Shown in pieces: positions 18,501 through 28,389 of a stretch of 64,000 nt of DNA. The position numbers and the translations under genes were made by a program. The notes below the pieces were generated by a model. It searched no databases, was not told where the DNA came from, and saw nothing but the letters and a program-made list of their open reading frames with translations. Source of the DNA: an uncultured Hyphomicrobiaceae bacterium (lineage in GTDB: Bacteria > Pseudomonadota > Alphaproteobacteria > Rhizobiales > CALHAX01); the NCBI GenBank assembly GCA_937931785.1, contig CALHAX010000039.1, positions 38,331 to 102,330 on the forward strand, written 5' to 3'. Positions within the stretch are counted from its first letter, which is position 1; every line of letters starts with the position of its first letter.

Positions 18501-18650
18501 GTATTGTGTCGTTACGGATACGACGGCGCGGTCTGCGTCCGGGAGTTCGCGAACCGGCAGTCCGAACACGCTGGACAGTCCGAATACGATAATCAACAGA
18601 CTGGCAACTGCGGCCAGTACTGGTCTGCGGATGGCGAGTTCGGGTAGCAC
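15552..18650 (-). CDS. RND efflux transporter permease, HAE1-like
   Basis: A 1,032-residue inner-membrane proton/drug antiporter of the AcrB/MexB superfamily. TM1 is followed by the first periplasmic loop (VVSVTTQYTGASPQVVDTEIAEIIE). TM4 carries the paired aspartates of proton relay in GLVVDDAIVMLENVQRR, and the second half repeats the pattern (GLMAKNGILIVEFANQ). The start is GTG at 18650, one base into the stop of the adaptor gene (TAGTG), so translation is coupled. No outer-membrane TolC-type gene adjoins, so the pump presumably borrows one. Substrate class cannot be read from sequence. Confidence 0.95.
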   Translation of the reverse strand: MLPELAIRRPVLAAVASLLIIVFGLSSVFGLPVRELPDADRAVVSVTTQYTGASPQVVDTEIAEIIEGSVSGIAGVRTISSESRRGRSRTRIEFETSRNIDEAANDVRDAVGRVRSRLPEDADDPQVVKSDADGDPVIWMAVTSDRHTTAEITDYLERVINDRIATLDGVARLNIYGKRRLAVRIWLDRKAMAARRITVRDVEDALTRNNLELPAGNIKSVTRQMLVRLDTRLTSMEQFRKLVVSEAEGYTIRLGDIARVEQGIEDENTIVRVDGKDAIGMGVLRQSQANTMAISKAVRAEVAKLTPTLPEGMTINIGSDDATYIAASLREVVIALMISLVLVVLVILVGLRSWRATIIPAITIPVSLVGCFAFISILGFSINVLTLLALLLAIGLVVDDAIVMLENVQRRIDMGETPLVAGVRGGRQVTFAIIATSVTLVAVFVPISFLEGQVGRLFVEFGFVMAAAVVISTFVALTACPALASRLLRPSSSTLANTEFAAQPKGISGAYGRLLNKALDAPLIVVAACGLIAIASYLVLQSLPRELAPKEDRGLIFVPIAAPLGSTKTFTDRQARKIEGMMGPLRERGEFRTVYGYTGWGNRPHRSFLVIRLTRWEDRERSSREIASSLIPGITGLPGARGFPVTPAGLGLRGNSSPLRIVVSGADFASVQTWAKQLLAAARENSGLRNAELNYDENEPQLTLSIDRERANDLGVSAETIAGTLRTMLASREITRFVNRGREYAVVLQAADEDRTSPDAIDGIFVRANDGTTLVPLSALVIKTEGAASASLRRFARMPSIRLTAALADSYPLGKAIADMEATARDILPPEARLSLDGQSREFRNSSGGVLFVVGLAILIVFLVLAAQFESFIHPIVILLSVPLAIAGAVYALWFAGLSINVFSQIGILLLIGLMAKNGILIVEFANQLRETGLDARTAVHQASVIRLRAIVMTVVSTIFGALPLVLASGAGAESRIAIGTVIMGGLLLSSVLTLFLTPVLYAWLAPLTRSRKTVHDALEAALETPHDEQRV

Positions 18651-19840
18651 TAGCTGCCGTCCTTCTTGTCTGCCCCGCCTCGTGATTTGCGGGGAAGTTC
18701 AGCGGTTGGTGTCGGCGTGACTGATTTCGAATTTAGATCAGATGGCTGGATTTTTATTCTCGCTCCATCTTTCAGGCGGTGTGTTCCCTCGCTGACCACC
18801 CGGTCACCGGATTTGGCACCAGACCTGATTTCGATCACTCCGTCGCGCCGTTGTCCTGTTTCGACTGGTTTCCTGGTCACGGCTTCTCCGTTTGCGTCGA
18901 CCACATAGATGAATTTTCTATCGCCTTCCACGACGAGTGCTTCTTCGGGGATGGCCGGGCTCTGGCGTTCGTCAAGTTGCACGGTGAGGCGCATGAACAT
19001 GCCGACCGGGAGTGCACCATCCTTGTTAGGAACGCGGACATGCACCTTGAATGCGCGACCGACGGGATCGATACGTTTGTCAATTGCGACGACGGTGCCC
19101 TTGAATGTGCGGTTGGGAAATGCGGCACTTTCGGCTTTGACGGAGGAGCCTTTGCGAATGATTGGATAGAGGGACTCCGGCAAGCGTGTCTCTATTTCGA
19201 TGGACGATACATCGTCGAGGGTCGTTAGCATAACGTCGGTGTCGACGCGCGCGCCAATGTCAATTTCACGCATGCCTGTACGCCCCGAAAAGGGGGCACG
19301 CACTATGCGGTCCGACAGTCGTCGTTTGGCCCGTATCCGCTCTGCTTTGGCAATCGCCTGCTTGGCTCGCAATTCAATCACGCGAGCTTCGGCAATGTTG
19401 CGCTGGCGGTACAACTTTTCCGCACGCTTGAGTGCGATGTTCGCTTCTTCCAGTTTGGAAATCGCCTCGGCCAGATCTGCTTGCTGGATTTCATCATCGA
19501 GTTTGGCGAGCACTGCACCGGTTTTTACAACACGGCCAGGTTCAATTGACAGCGCCGTGATGCGGCCAGATGATGATGAAACGATATTGACGGACTGCAA
19601 CGCGCGGGTGCTGCCAACTGCTTCAACCGTTTGGCGGAATGTTTTTGTTTCGATTTGTGCAACCAGAACGGGAGATGCGCGATCCCCGCGTGACTTACGA
19701 CCGCCACCCTTGCTTTTTGCGCCCTTTACCGCGGCGTCGGTGGGTCCGCTGGCGGGCCAGATGCCAGCCTGGAAGGTGTAGCCCGCTGCGGCGATTGCGC
19801 CAAGAACAAGGACCACAAGCAATTGACGCAGAACGGGCAC
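18650..19840 (-). CDS. RND efflux periplasmic adaptor (membrane fusion protein)
   Basis: A 396-residue adaptor that bridges the RND permease and an outer-membrane channel. An N-terminal hydrophobic anchor (residues 5-25) is followed by a low-complexity Lys/Gly/Arg linker (KGAKSKGGGRKSRGDR). Next come the lipoyl half-motifs (GRITALSIEPGRVVKTGAVLAKLDD), a helical hairpin rich in Ala, Glu and Lys, and the beta-barrel domain (VRAPFSGRTGMREIDIGARVD). The start is probably GTG at 19840; its ribosome site is weak. A small palindrome, GGTTT/AAACC, lies just before the start and might be an operator. No local regulator gene is present. Confidence 0.92.
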   Translation of the reverse strand: MPVLRQLLVVLVLGAIAAAGYTFQAGIWPASGPTDAAVKGAKSKGGGRKSRGDRASPVLVAQIETKTFRQTVEAVGSTRALQSVNIVSSSSGRITALSIEPGRVVKTGAVLAKLDDEIQQADLAEAISKLEEANIALKRAEKLYRQRNIAEARVIELRAKQAIAKAERIRAKRRLSDRIVRAPFSGRTGMREIDIGARVDTDVMLTTLDDVSSIEIETRLPESLYPIIRKGSSVKAESAAFPNRTFKGTVVAIDKRIDPVGRAFKVHVRVPNKDGALPVGMFMRLTVQLDERQSPAIPEEALVVEGDRKFIYVVDANGEAVTRKPVETGQRRDGVIEIRSGAKSGDRVVSEGTHRLKDGARIKIQPSDLNSKSVTPTPTAELPRKSRGGADKKDGS

Positions 19841-20040
19841 GGTTTGATAAACCTAAGGTGTGAGAGCAGAAACAACATCTATCGCGTAATCCGCCTGGAA
19901 CGCCAACTCTACCCGGACTGTCGGGTTAACGCCACGAAAAGCGTTTTCGCGCTGGTCCCTCCAGGAGTTACGTGATGAGGACAAACACTGTCGCACGTTG
20001 GTGTGCATTGTGTGGCGGGACGTTCAGGTCAGACGTCTTA

Positions 20041-21405
20041 TCAAAGAGTGATTTTAAGGCTGGCAACTGTTGCGAGATAAGCCTGGGTTATCGCATCGTG
20101 GGCAACGTGTCTGCCGTCTTGCACGAGATGGCGGCCGGCGGACCAGACGTCACGGACCATGGTGTCGCTTCCGGCGAAGATGAAGCTGTCCAGGATCGTA
20201 TCGCCTGACCGGTTGGCGAGGTCGACTGCCGCGGCATCCAGTGCGAGTAGGTCGGCCCACGCGCCCGGAGCGATGCGCCCCGTGTCGCGGGCGGCGGCTT
20301 GAGCTCCGCCTGACACTGCGGCGTCGAAGAGCCGTCGGCCGGTTGATTTTTCCAATGTCGCAAGGGTTGCGCGCGCGTGATCTCTCAGACGTTGCGAATG
20401 CTCAAGCGTGCGCAATTCCTCTGAAAGGGAGATGCGGATGTTGGAGTCCGAGCCGATGGCAACCGCACCGTTGTTCTGAAACCATCGCACGCCGTCGAAT
20501 ATTCCGTCGCCAAGGCTGGATTCCGTCAAGGGGCACAAACCGGCGACTGCGCCTGTCTTTGCAAGGAGGATCGTTTCATGTGGTTCCATCTGCGTGCAAT
20601 GAATCAAGCACCAATTTTCATCCACATTGTGGTGGTCAAGCAACCATTCAACGGGGCGCTGTCCCCACGCGTTCTGAACTTCCTCCACTTCGGCAACCTG
20701 TTCGGCCAGGTGCATGTGGATGAGGTTGTCACGACTGCTTTCAAGTACGTATTCAAGACCTTTGGGTGAAATGGCCCGTAAACTGTGCGGTGCGATGCCG
20801 ATCGTGCAGTCCTCAGGCAATGCCGACACGCTGGCTCTTGCGCCTTCCAGAAGTCTGACAAAGCGATCCGGATCGTTGCCGAAGCGGATTTGCCCCGGTG
20901 CGAGATCGCGCTGATCGCAGCCACCGTACTGGTAGTAGACCGGGAGCAACGTGAGGCCTATGCCGCTCGTTTGCGAAGCGGCGACGATGCGTTCGGACAT
21001 CTCGGAAAGGTTGTCATATGGTGCGCCGCCAGGTTGATGATGGAGATAGTGGAACTCTACGTTCGTTGCGTAACCGGCTTCCAGCATTTCCATCTGTACG
21101 AATGTCGCTATGGCCTCGATGTGCTCCGGGGTCAGTTGATCGAGGAAGCGGAACATTAACTGGCGCCAGGTCCAGAAGGAATCCCTCGGATCGGGACCCT
21201 GGTGTTCTGTCAGGCCAGCCATGGCGCGCTGGAAAGCATGGCTATGGGCGTTCACGGGGGCGGGGAGTAAAATTCCAGTTTGTATGCCTTCAGGTTTCAC
21301 GTCTGTTTCGACACGTTCGATGCGGCCTGATTTGCTGATGTCTACGCGAACATTACGCTTCCACCCGTCTTGCGTCAGTGCCCGGTTCGCCCACAATGTC
21401 GACAT
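20041..21405 (-). CDS. hutF: Formimidoylglutamate deiminase
   Basis: HutF removes ammonia from N-formimino-L-glutamate to give N-formyl-L-glutamate, the fourth step of the five-step histidine pathway. The 454-residue amidohydrolase has metal-ligand motif PAPVNAHSHAFQRAMAGL, then HLAEQ (metal and substrate region) and IGSDSNIRISLSEELRTLEHSQRL, all typical of HutF. The frame opens at 21471, but the ATG at 21405 gives the family start MSTLWANRALTQDGW. It is divergent from hutI, and HutG in that operon uses its product. No HutC-type regulator is in the window. Confidence 0.95.
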   Translation of the reverse strand: MSTLWANRALTQDGWKRNVRVDISKSGRIERVETDVKPEGIQTGILLPAPVNAHSHAFQRAMAGLTEHQGPDPRDSFWTWRQLMFRFLDQLTPEHIEAIATFVQMEMLEAGYATNVEFHYLHHQPGGAPYDNLSEMSERIVAASQTSGIGLTLLPVYYQYGGCDQRDLAPGQIRFGNDPDRFVRLLEGARASVSALPEDCTIGIAPHSLRAISPKGLEYVLESSRDNLIHMHLAEQVAEVEEVQNAWGQRPVEWLLDHHNVDENWCLIHCTQMEPHETILLAKTGAVAGLCPLTESSLGDGIFDGVRWFQNNGAVAIGSDSNIRISLSEELRTLEHSQRLRDHARATLATLEKSTGRRLFDAAVSGGAQAAARDTGRIAPGAWADLLALDAAAVDLANRSGDTILDSFIFAGSDTMVRDVWSAGRHLVQDGRHVAHDAITQAYLATVASLKITL

Positions 21406-21486
21406 GGTTCTACTCGTATTGACACGCGATAACATGTACGTACCTATTGCGAGTGCCCTTTCACAAATCAAGCGAAATGACTAACG
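21406..21486. promoter_or_regulatory. hutF/hutI divergent promoter region with GTACGTAC palindrome
   Basis: The 81-bp gap between the divergent hutF and hutI genes must hold both promoters. It contains the palindrome GTACGTAC at 21436-21443, flanked by partly symmetric A/T blocks (ATAACAT on the left, CTATTG on the right). HutC-family repressors bind short palindromes in this position in other proteobacteria, so an operator is plausible. The exact site is an inference. Confidence 0.35.
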
Positions 21487-22680
21487 ATGCTGTACCGGAA
21501 CGCAACCCTTGCGACGATGGATGCAGGACATCCTTATGGTTTGGTGGATCGTGGCGCTGTGGTCGTGGAAGGTGCGAGTATCCAATGGGTGGGCTCTGAG
21601 AAAGATCTGCCCAAGACTCATCATGGTCACGAGATGACCGACCTCGAAGGGCGGCTCGTGACACCCGGGCTGATCGATTGCCACACGCATATTGTGCATG
21701 GCGGACATCGGGCGGGTGAGTTTGAAATGCGACTTGAAGGGGCGACATACGAAGAGGTCGCGCGTGCCGGTGGTGGCATCGTTTCGACGGTTGGTGCAAC
21801 GCGGAATGCCAGTGTCGACGCACTTGTACAGTGGGCGCTGCCGCGTGTTGATGCGCTGTTGACTGAGGGTGTGTGTGTGGTCGAGATCAAGTCAGGATAC
21901 GGGCTCGATCATGAGACGGAATTGAACATGCTTCGTGCGGCACGGATGATTGCCGATGTTCGACCTGTTCTTGTTCATACCAGCTTTCTTGGAGCACATG
22001 CCGTGCCGGGAGACTATCATGACCGGCCGGATAGTTACATCGATGATATTTGTCTCCCTGCGCTTCGAGCCGCGCATGCAGAGGGTCTTGTTGATGCCGT
22101 TGACGGGTTTTGCGAGGATATCGCTTTCAGCCCGGATCAGATCGCACGTGTGTTTGAAGTGGCGCGTGAGCTTGGTCTACCTGTCAAACTGCATGCCGAA
22201 CAACTTTCGCATTTAGGGGGCACGCAACTGGCAGCGCAGTTCGGTGCATTGTCTGCTGATCATGTGGAGTATGCGACGCCGGCGGATGCCAAGGCTCTTG
22301 CGGCAGCGGGAACGGTGGCGGTTCTTCTCCCCGGGGCCTTCTACACTCTGCGCGAGACGCACGTGCCACCTGTTGCAGCGTTTCGGAAACATGGCGTTCC
22401 GATGGCTGTTGCGACGGATTGTAATCCGGGATCATCACCGTTGGCTTCGCTCCTGCTTGCCATGAACATGGCTTGCACATTGTTCGGTTTGACACCGGAG
22501 GAAGCTCTGGCCGGCGTTACGCGACATGCGGCCAAAGCGCTTGGGATCACGGACTGTGGCATGCTTGGAAGTGGAATGCGGGCAGATCTCGCGGTGTGGG
22601 ACGTCGAGCAACCTGCGGAGTTGGCATATCGCATCGGCTTCAATCCGTTGTATCAACGTATTTTTGCTGGTGCATCGTGA
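21487..22680 (+). CDS. hutI: Imidazolonepropionase
   Basis: HutI opens the imidazolone ring to give N-formimino-L-glutamate, step three of histidine breakdown. The 397-residue amidohydrolase shows the zinc motif [22 protein letters not shown], the family block [30 protein letters not shown], and the catalytic region [15 protein letters not shown]. The Asp ligand lies in [11 protein letters not shown]. It heads the hutI-hutH-hutG-PhyH-hutU cluster. The stop codon overlaps the GTG start of hutH by 3 bases, so the two are translationally coupled. Confidence 0.97.
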   Translation: MLYRNATLATMDAGHPYGLVDRGAVVVEGASIQWVGSEKDLPKTHHGHEMTDLEGRLVTPGLIDCHTHIVHGGHRAGEFEMRLEGATYEEVARAGGGIVSTVGATRNASVDALVQWALPRVDALLTEGVCVVEIKSGYGLDHETELNMLRAARMIADVRPVLVHTSFLGAHAVPGDYHDRPDSYIDDICLPALRAAHAEGLVDAVDGFCEDIAFSPDQIARVFEVARELGLPVKLHAEQLSHLGGTQLAAQFGALSADHVEYATPADAKALAAAGTVAVLLPGAFYTLRETHVPPVAAFRKHGVPMAVATDCNPGSSPLASLLLAMNMACTLFGLTPEEALAGVTRHAAKALGITDCGMLGSGMRADLAVWDVEQPAELAYRIGFNPLYQRIFAGAS

Positions 22681-24215
22681 GTGTTATCCTTCATCCCGGC
22701 CAGACCACGTTGCAGGACCTGGCCCTGATCTGGCGTGGGGCCGCTGTTGAATTGTCTCGCGATGCGCGACGTGATGTCGAGGCGGCAGCGGCGTCCGTTT
22801 ACCGTGCGGTCGAGAGGGGCAAAGCCGTCTACGGCGTGAATACCGGGTTCGGGAAACTGGCGACGGTCAAGATTGCGGCGGACGATACCGAGAGGCTCCA
22901 GCGTAATCTGATACTTTCGCACTGTTGTGGCGTTGGTGAATCGCTGGAAACCGATACGACGCGGCTGATGATGGTGTTGAAGATTTTATCGCTTGGCCGT
23001 GGTGCGTCAGGTGTGCGTTGGACGTTGATCGAACTCCTCGAAAATATGATCCGGCTTGATGTCACGCCAATCGTTCCCGTTCAGGGATCGGTGGGGGCTT
23101 CGGGAGATCTTGCCCCGCTGGCTCATGTGGCCGCGGTGATGATTGGCGAGGGGCAGGCACGTGTCGGCGGAGAGATTCTTAGCGGACGCGAGGCGCTGGA
23201 GACGGTGAAGCTTGAACCGATCGTACTCGGTCCCAAGGAAGGCCTTGCGCTGATCAACGGGACGCAGTTTTCAACTGCCTGTGCGCTTGCCGGTCTGTTT
23301 CGTGCCTGGCGCTGTGCGGCGAACGCGGTAATCACATCCGCATTGAGTACTGATGCCATCATGGGCTCCACCGCGCCTCTTGTGGATGAAATTCATACGT
23401 TGCGGGGACATCGCGGGCAGATCGAGGTTGCGCGTGCGATGCGTGGTCTGATGACCGGGAGCGAAATTCGTGAGAGCCATCGCGATGGCGATACGCGTGT
23501 GCAAGACCCGTACTGCATTCGATGTCAGCCTCAGGTGACTGGCGCTGCGATGGATCTTTTGCAGTTTGCCGGAAGTACGCTGGAGGTCGAGGCCAACGCG
23601 GTGACGGACAATCCGCTTGTTCTCGTAGAACAAGACCGTATTGTTTCAGGTGGTAATTTTCATGCGGAACCTGTGGCCTTTGCAGCTGATCAGATTGCGC
23701 TGGCCCTGTCTGAAATTGGGGCCATTGCGCAGCGACGTGTCGCGTTGATGGTTGACCCGACACTGAGTTTTGATCTTCCGCCGTTCCTGACGCCGGATCC
23801 GGGGCTGAATTCAGGTTTCATGATTGCCGAAGTGACGACAGCGGCATTGATGAGCGAGAACAAGCATCTTGCAAATCCGTGTTCAACAGACTCAACCCCA
23901 ACTTCGGCGAACCAGGAAGATCACGTCAGCATGGCGGCGCATGGTGCCCGGAGGTTGTACCGGATGGTGGATAACCTGGAGACGATCCTTGGTGTCGAGC
24001 TGTTGTGTGCGGGGCAAGGCATCGAATTCCGTGCACCGCTCAAGACCAGTCCGGCGTTGGCAAAGATTCTTGACGCTGTCCGGTGTGTGGTGCCGCCACT
24101 TGAACAGGACAGATATATGGCGTTGGACCTCCAGGCGGCTCAAAGTTTGATCTCGGGCGGGCAATTGTTAACCCATGTCGATCTACCGACGTTCGTGACG
24201 GGAGGTGTGGCATGA
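22677..24215 (+). CDS. hutH: Histidine ammonia-lyase
   Basis: HutH deaminates L-histidine to urocanate, the committed first step. The prosthetic MIO group forms from the Ala-Ser-Gly triad in [14 protein letters not shown] at residues 141-143, at the usual place. [11 protein letters not shown] near residue 52 and the C-terminal [16 protein letters not shown] are further signatures. The frame is open from 22473, but that part overlaps hutI. I chose the GTG at 22677 (overlapping the hutI stop as GTGA), which yields 512 residues, the normal family length. Confidence 0.96.
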   Translation: MSVILHPGQTTLQDLALIWRGAAVELSRDARRDVEAAAASVYRAVERGKAVYGVNTGFGKLATVKIAADDTERLQRNLILSHCCGVGESLETDTTRLMMVLKILSLGRGASGVRWTLIELLENMIRLDVTPIVPVQGSVGASGDLAPLAHVAAVMIGEGQARVGGEILSGREALETVKLEPIVLGPKEGLALINGTQFSTACALAGLFRAWRCAANAVITSALSTDAIMGSTAPLVDEIHTLRGHRGQIEVARAMRGLMTGSEIRESHRDGDTRVQDPYCIRCQPQVTGAAMDLLQFAGSTLEVEANAVTDNPLVLVEQDRIVSGGNFHAEPVAFAADQIALALSEIGAIAQRRVALMVDPTLSFDLPPFLTPDPGLNSGFMIAEVTTAALMSENKHLANPCSTDSTPTSANQEDHVSMAAHGARRLYRMVDNLETILGVELLCAGQGIEFRAPLKTSPALAKILDAVRCVVPPLEQDRYMALDLQAAQSLISGGQLLTHVDLPTFVTGGVA

Positions 24216-25024
24216 CGCCTGTTGAGGTGGTTCGTGGCGATGGTCCGATTGTTCTGGGCGTCCCACATACGGGAACGCATGTTCCAGAGGATATTTTTTC
24301 CTCTCTCACGCCGCGTGGGCAGGAACTGGCGGATACGGACTGGCACATCCATCAGCTGTATGATGGACTTGTTCCGGACGTCACGATGGTGCGCGCATCG
24401 TTTCATCGCTATGTCATTGATGCGAATCGCGATCCGTCCGGTGCGAGCCTCTACCCCGGACAGAATACGACTGGACTGGTTCCAACGACTGATTTTGACG
24501 GCGCGCCACTGTGGAACGTTCTGCCGAGCGCGGCTGATATTGAGCAGAGAAAAACTGCGTATCATACGCTTTATCATGCCGCTCTGGCTGATGAACTGCA
24601 GCGTGTGCGGGCAGTCCACGGTGTTGCTATCCTCTACGATTGCCACTCCATCCGATCGCATATTCCATATCTGTTCGACGGTGTATTGCCGGACTTCAAT
24701 ATCGGTACGAACACTGGCGTGACATGCGCGCCGGACCTTGCGAAGCGCGTTGAGGATGTGTGTGATGCGGCAGAGGGGTACAGCACCGTGACCAATGGTC
24801 GTTTTAAAGGGGGCTGGACGACACGACACTATGGCAAGCCGGATCTTGGTGTCCATGCGATTCAGATGGAGTTGGCGCAATCCACCTATCTGACCGAGGA
24901 ACAACCCCCATGGACTTATCATGTCACCAAGGCTGACAGACTACGGATGCATTTGAAAACCATTCTGGAAGTATTGAGTACGTGGGCGCACGAGCAGGAT
25001 GCCACATCGAGTGAGGACCAATGA
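24212..25024 (+). CDS. hutG: N-formylglutamate deformylase
   Basis: HutG hydrolyses N-formyl-L-glutamate to glutamate and formate, the last step when HutF is present. The 270-residue protein belongs to the N-formylglutamate amidohydrolase family: [12 protein letters not shown] near residue 18, then [36 protein letters not shown] and [11 protein letters not shown]. It starts with ATG overlapping the hutH stop (ATGA). The pairing of HutF and HutG confirms the two-enzyme formimino route rather than a single-step HutG/arginase-type enzyme. Confidence 0.95.
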   Translation: MTPVEVVRGDGPIVLGVPHTGTHVPEDIFSSLTPRGQELADTDWHIHQLYDGLVPDVTMVRASFHRYVIDANRDPSGASLYPGQNTTGLVPTTDFDGAPLWNVLPSAADIEQRKTAYHTLYHAALADELQRVRAVHGVAILYDCHSIRSHIPYLFDGVLPDFNIGTNTGVTCAPDLAKRVEDVCDAAEGYSTVTNGRFKGGWTTRHYGKPDLGVHAIQMELAQSTYLTEEQPPWTYHVTKADRLRMHLKTILEVLSTWAHEQDATSSEDQ

Positions 25025-25025
25025 C

Positions 25026-25838
25026 ATGACCTTGAATGCCGAAGAGTTGTTGAGTGATGTGCAGGTCGAGCAATTTCAATCGAAAGGCGCTGTGCTGCTT
25101 AAAGGCGTGTTTCTGGATTGGGTCGAAAGTGCACAGGCCGCTATTGAAGAGAACAAATCCAATCCGAGTTGGCGGGAACGAACGTATCGGCCGGACGATG
25201 GTGGCGCGCCGTTCTTTCAGGACTACTGCGTCTGGTCACAGTTCGACGGGTACAAGGCGCTTGTTGCGGATTCACCGATGCCTGCGCTCGCTGCCCGCTT
25301 GATGACCTCGAAGACGGCGCGTGTGTTCCATGACCATATTCTGGTGAAGGAGCCGGGGAATTCCGTCGTTACGCCATGGCATCAGGACCAGCCCTATTAT
25401 CTTGTTGAAGGACAAAAGACTGTCAGTTTCTGGGTCCCGCTCGATCCGGTGCCGCGTGAGCGGACCATTGAATATGTTGCCGGGTCGCATCAATGGGGCA
25501 AGAGCTTCAGACCCAAGCGGTTTGACGGAACGGACCTCTTCGAGAATGACACCTCGGAAGCTGTGCCGGACGTTGATGCCGAGCGTGACAACCTCGAAAT
25601 CCTCGGTTGGGCGGTTGAACCAGGTGACGCTGTGGCCTTCTCGTTCCGCACATTGCATGGCGCGCCTGCAAACGCGTCACCAACGCGCAGGCGCGTTATC
25701 TCCGTGCGATGGGTGGGTGACGATGCACGTTTCGTGAAACGTGCCGGGACAACCTCACCTGCGTTCCCTGACCTCGACTATGAAGACGGGGCGCCGTTTG
25801 AGGGGCCGAACTTCCCTCTTCTCTATCCTGCCTCATAA
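25026..25838 (+). CDS. Phytanoyl-CoA dioxygenase (PhyH) family protein inside the hut operon
   Basis: An Fe(II)/2-oxoglutarate-dependent oxygenase of about 270 residues. The metal-binding pair appears as WHQDQPYY (HxD) near residue 115, with the distal His in [12 protein letters not shown] and the 2-oxoglutarate Arg in [11 protein letters not shown]. The ATG at 25026 lies 1 bp after the hutG stop. The frame opens at 24999, but those codons overlap hutG. It sits between hutG and hutU on the same strand, 19 bp before hutU. No known histidine-pathway step needs it; a histidine-derived or related imidazole substrate is an inference from position only. Confidence 0.85.
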   Translation: MTLNAEELLSDVQVEQFQSKGAVLLKGVFLDWVESAQAAIEENKSNPSWRERTYRPDDGGAPFFQDYCVWSQFDGYKALVADSPMPALAARLMTSKTARVFHDHILVKEPGNSVVTPWHQDQPYYLVEGQKTVSFWVPLDPVPRERTIEYVAGSHQWGKSFRPKRFDGTDLFENDTSEAVPDVDAERDNLEILGWAVEPGDAVAFSFRTLHGAPANASPTRRRVISVRWVGDDARFVKRAGTTSPAFPDLDYEDGAPFEGPNFPLLYPAS

Positions 25839-25857
25839 CCTTCCGGAGCCAATTCAT

Positions 25858-27522
25858 ATGAGCAATTCGCGCCACAATATGCGGGACGTGTTCGCACCAA
25901 CCGGCCCTGAGATCACCACCAAGAGCTGGTTGACGGAAGCGCCGATGCGGATGCTGATGAACAACCTGCATCCTGACGTGGCCGAGAATCCCCACGAACT
26001 TGTGGTTTATGGCGGTATCGGACGGGCGGCACGGACATGGGAGGATTTTGATCGCATCGTTGCCAGCCTCAAGACGCTTGAGGCGGATGAAACGCTGCTT
26101 GTTCAATCCGGAAAACCGGTCGGTGTGTTTCGCACGCATGCTGATGCGCCTCGCGTGCTGATCGCGAACTCCAATCTGGTGCCACATTGGGCGACATGGG
26201 ACCATTTCAACGAACTGGATCGCAAGGGCCTTGCGATGTACGGCCAGATGACAGCCGGTTCGTGGATTTACATTGGTACGCAAGGCATCGTGCAGGGCAC
26301 CTATGAGACGTTCGTGGAAGCCGGGCGACAGCACTATGGCGGTGACCTGACGGGTAAATGGATCCTCACGGCCGGGCTTGGCGGCATGGGCGGCGCGCAA
26401 CCTCTTGCTGCTGCAATGGCCGGTGCGTGTAGCCTAGTTGTGGAATGCGATGAGACACGCGCAGACTTTCGTTTGCGAACGAATTACGTGGATGAAAAAA
26501 CACACTCACTCGATGACGCGCTTGCGATGATCGAGCGTTGGACATCTGCCGGAGAGGCGAAGTCTGTTGGATTGATCGGAAATGCGGCGGATGTGTTTCC
26601 AGAACTGGTGAAGCGTGGTGTGCGACCCGACATCGTGACGGACCAGACAAGTGCGCATGATCCGGTTCACGGTTATCTGCCGCAAGGCTGGTCGCTCGCT
26701 GAATGGCGCTCCCGGCAAGACAGCGATCCGAAAGCCGTTGAAGCGGCTGCACGTGCCAGCATGAAAATTCACGTTACGGCCATGGTGGACTTCTGGAACC
26801 AGGGCGTGCCGACGCTCGATTATGGTAACAACATTCGTCAGGTGGCTCTCGACGAAGGGCTTGAGAATGCGTTTGCATTTCCAGGATTCGTTCCGGCTTA
26901 CATTCGTCCTCTCTTTTGTCGTGGCATTGGCCCGTTTCGCTGGTGTGCGCTATCAGGTGACCCGGAGGATATCTACAAGACGGACGCCAAGGTGAAGGAG
27001 TTGGTGGATGACCCACATCTGCACAACTGGCTTGATATGGCGCGTGAACGCATCAGTTTTCAGGGGTTGCCCGCTCGTATTTGCTGGGTTGGTCTTGGCG
27101 TGCGCGACAAGCTCGGACTGGCGTTCAACGAGATGGTGCGGACCGGTGAGCTGTCGGCCCCGGTCGTGATCGGTCGGGATCATCTGGATTCCGGATCGGT
27201 CGCGTCGCCAAACCGGGAAACGGAGGCAATGAAGGACGGGTCCGATGCGGTGAGTGATTGGCCGTTGCTGAATGCACTGCTCAACACGGCATCTGGTGCG
27301 ACATGGGTTTCACTCCACCATGGAGGCGGTGTCGGTATGGGATTTTCGCAGCATTCCGGGATGGTAATCTGTTGCGACGGGACCGAGGACGCGGATCGCA
27401 GGATTGCACGTGTGCTCTGGAATGACCCGGCCACAGGTGTGATGCGGCATGCCGATGCGGGGTATGTAGATGCCATTGCCTGCGCGCAGGAGCACAATCT
27501 GAATTTACCGGGCCTGAAATAG
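25858..27522 (+). CDS. hutU: Urocanate hydratase
   Basis: HutU adds water to urocanate to form imidazolone propionate, using tightly bound NAD+. The 554-residue product has the family length. Motifs include [34 protein letters not shown], the NAD-binding [16 protein letters not shown] and [22 protein letters not shown] chose the ATG at 25858; the longer open frame from 25741 overlaps the PhyH gene. It ends the hut cluster and converges on the metal-transport operon with a 21-bp gap. Confidence 0.97.
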   Translation: MSNSRHNMRDVFAPTGPEITTKSWLTEAPMRMLMNNLHPDVAENPHELVVYGGIGRAARTWEDFDRIVASLKTLEADETLLVQSGKPVGVFRTHADAPRVLIANSNLVPHWATWDHFNELDRKGLAMYGQMTAGSWIYIGTQGIVQGTYETFVEAGRQHYGGDLTGKWILTAGLGGMGGAQPLAAAMAGACSLVVECDETRADFRLRTNYVDEKTHSLDDALAMIERWTSAGEAKSVGLIGNAADVFPELVKRGVRPDIVTDQTSAHDPVHGYLPQGWSLAEWRSRQDSDPKAVEAAARASMKIHVTAMVDFWNQGVPTLDYGNNIRQVALDEGLENAFAFPGFVPAYIRPLFCRGIGPFRWCALSGDPEDIYKTDAKVKELVDDPHLHNWLDMARERISFQGLPARICWVGLGVRDKLGLAFNEMVRTGELSAPVVIGRDHLDSGSVASPNRETEAMKDGSDAVSDWPLLNALLNTASGATWVSLHHGGGVGMGFSQHSGMVICCDGTEDADRRIARVLWNDPATGVMRHADAGYVDAIACAQEHNLNLPGLK

Positions 27523-27543
27523 GGAAACGCTTTTTGCGCTCAG

Positions 27544-28389
27544 TCAGTTCCGTACAGTAGCCCGCCGCAACACGCCACCGTTTGGAGCGAACAGCAAGGC
27601 GCATAGAAACAATGCGCTTTGTACCAGAACGATGCAGGGGCCCGTTGCGCCATCGATGTGGAAGCTGATGAGCGTGCCGAGAATACTGGCGGTGAGCGCT
27701 GAGCTGATGGCAACGGTCAGCATGTGATCGAAGCGGCGGGTGAGAAGAAATGCAGTCGCACCCGGACCGATAAGCATGGCGACCACGAGAATGATGCCGA
27801 CGGCCTTGAGCGACGTCACGATTGTCAGGGCGAGCACAATCAGCAGTCCGTAATGCAATGCGCGAACCGGAAGGCCGATAGCTTTCGCGTGTTGGGGATC
27901 GAACGCGTACAGCAGCAGATCCTTGCGTTTGGCGATGATGAGACCGAGGACGGCCAACGCGATCACCGTGGTTTCGATGACATCACGTGTGGTGATACCA
28001 AGGAGGTTGCCGAACAGGATGTGGTTGAGGTGCTGATCGGTTTCGATTTGTGTGAACAGAACGATGCCGAGACCGAACATGCCGGAGAATACGATGCCCA
28101 TGACCGTGTCTTCCTTGATGCGACTGTTCTCCTTGAGATACCCGGTCGCAATGGCAGAAAATAATCCGGCTGCAAAAGCGCCGACGGCCAACGGCAGGCC
28201 TGCCATGTAAGCGAGAACAATTCCGGGAAGCACTGCATGGGACACCGCGTCGCCCATCAACGCCCAGCCCTTGAGGACGAGATAGCAGGAGAGGACGGCG
28301 CTTACCGTTCCGACGAGCACCGCGATCCACAGTGCACGCTGCATGAAGGGGTAGATCAGTGGTTCGGCGAAAAACTCCCATACGATCAT
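27544..28389 (-). CDS. sitD: Manganese/iron-type ABC transporter permease 2
   Basis: A 281-residue integral membrane subunit of the ABC-3 (zinc/manganese/iron chelate) permease family with about eight membrane segments. WALMGDAVSHAVLPGIVLAY near residue 47 is the family signature. It starts with ATG overlapping the sitC stop (ATGA) and is the last gene of the sitABCD operon. Two permease genes in a row is the SitABCD arrangement. With MntR upstream, Mn2+ is the likely substrate. Confidence 0.9.
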   Translation of the reverse strand: MIVWEFFAEPLIYPFMQRALWIAVLVGTVSAVLSCYLVLKGWALMGDAVSHAVLPGIVLAYMAGLPLAVGAFAAGLFSAIATGYLKENSRIKEDTVMGIVFSGMFGLGIVLFTQIETDQHLNHILFGNLLGITTRDVIETTVIALAVLGLIIAKRKDLLLYAFDPQHAKAIGLPVRALHYGLLIVLALTIVTSLKAVGIILVVAMLIGPGATAFLLTRRFDHMLTVAISSALTASILGTLISFHIDGATGPCIVLVQSALFLCALLFAPNGGVLRRATVRN

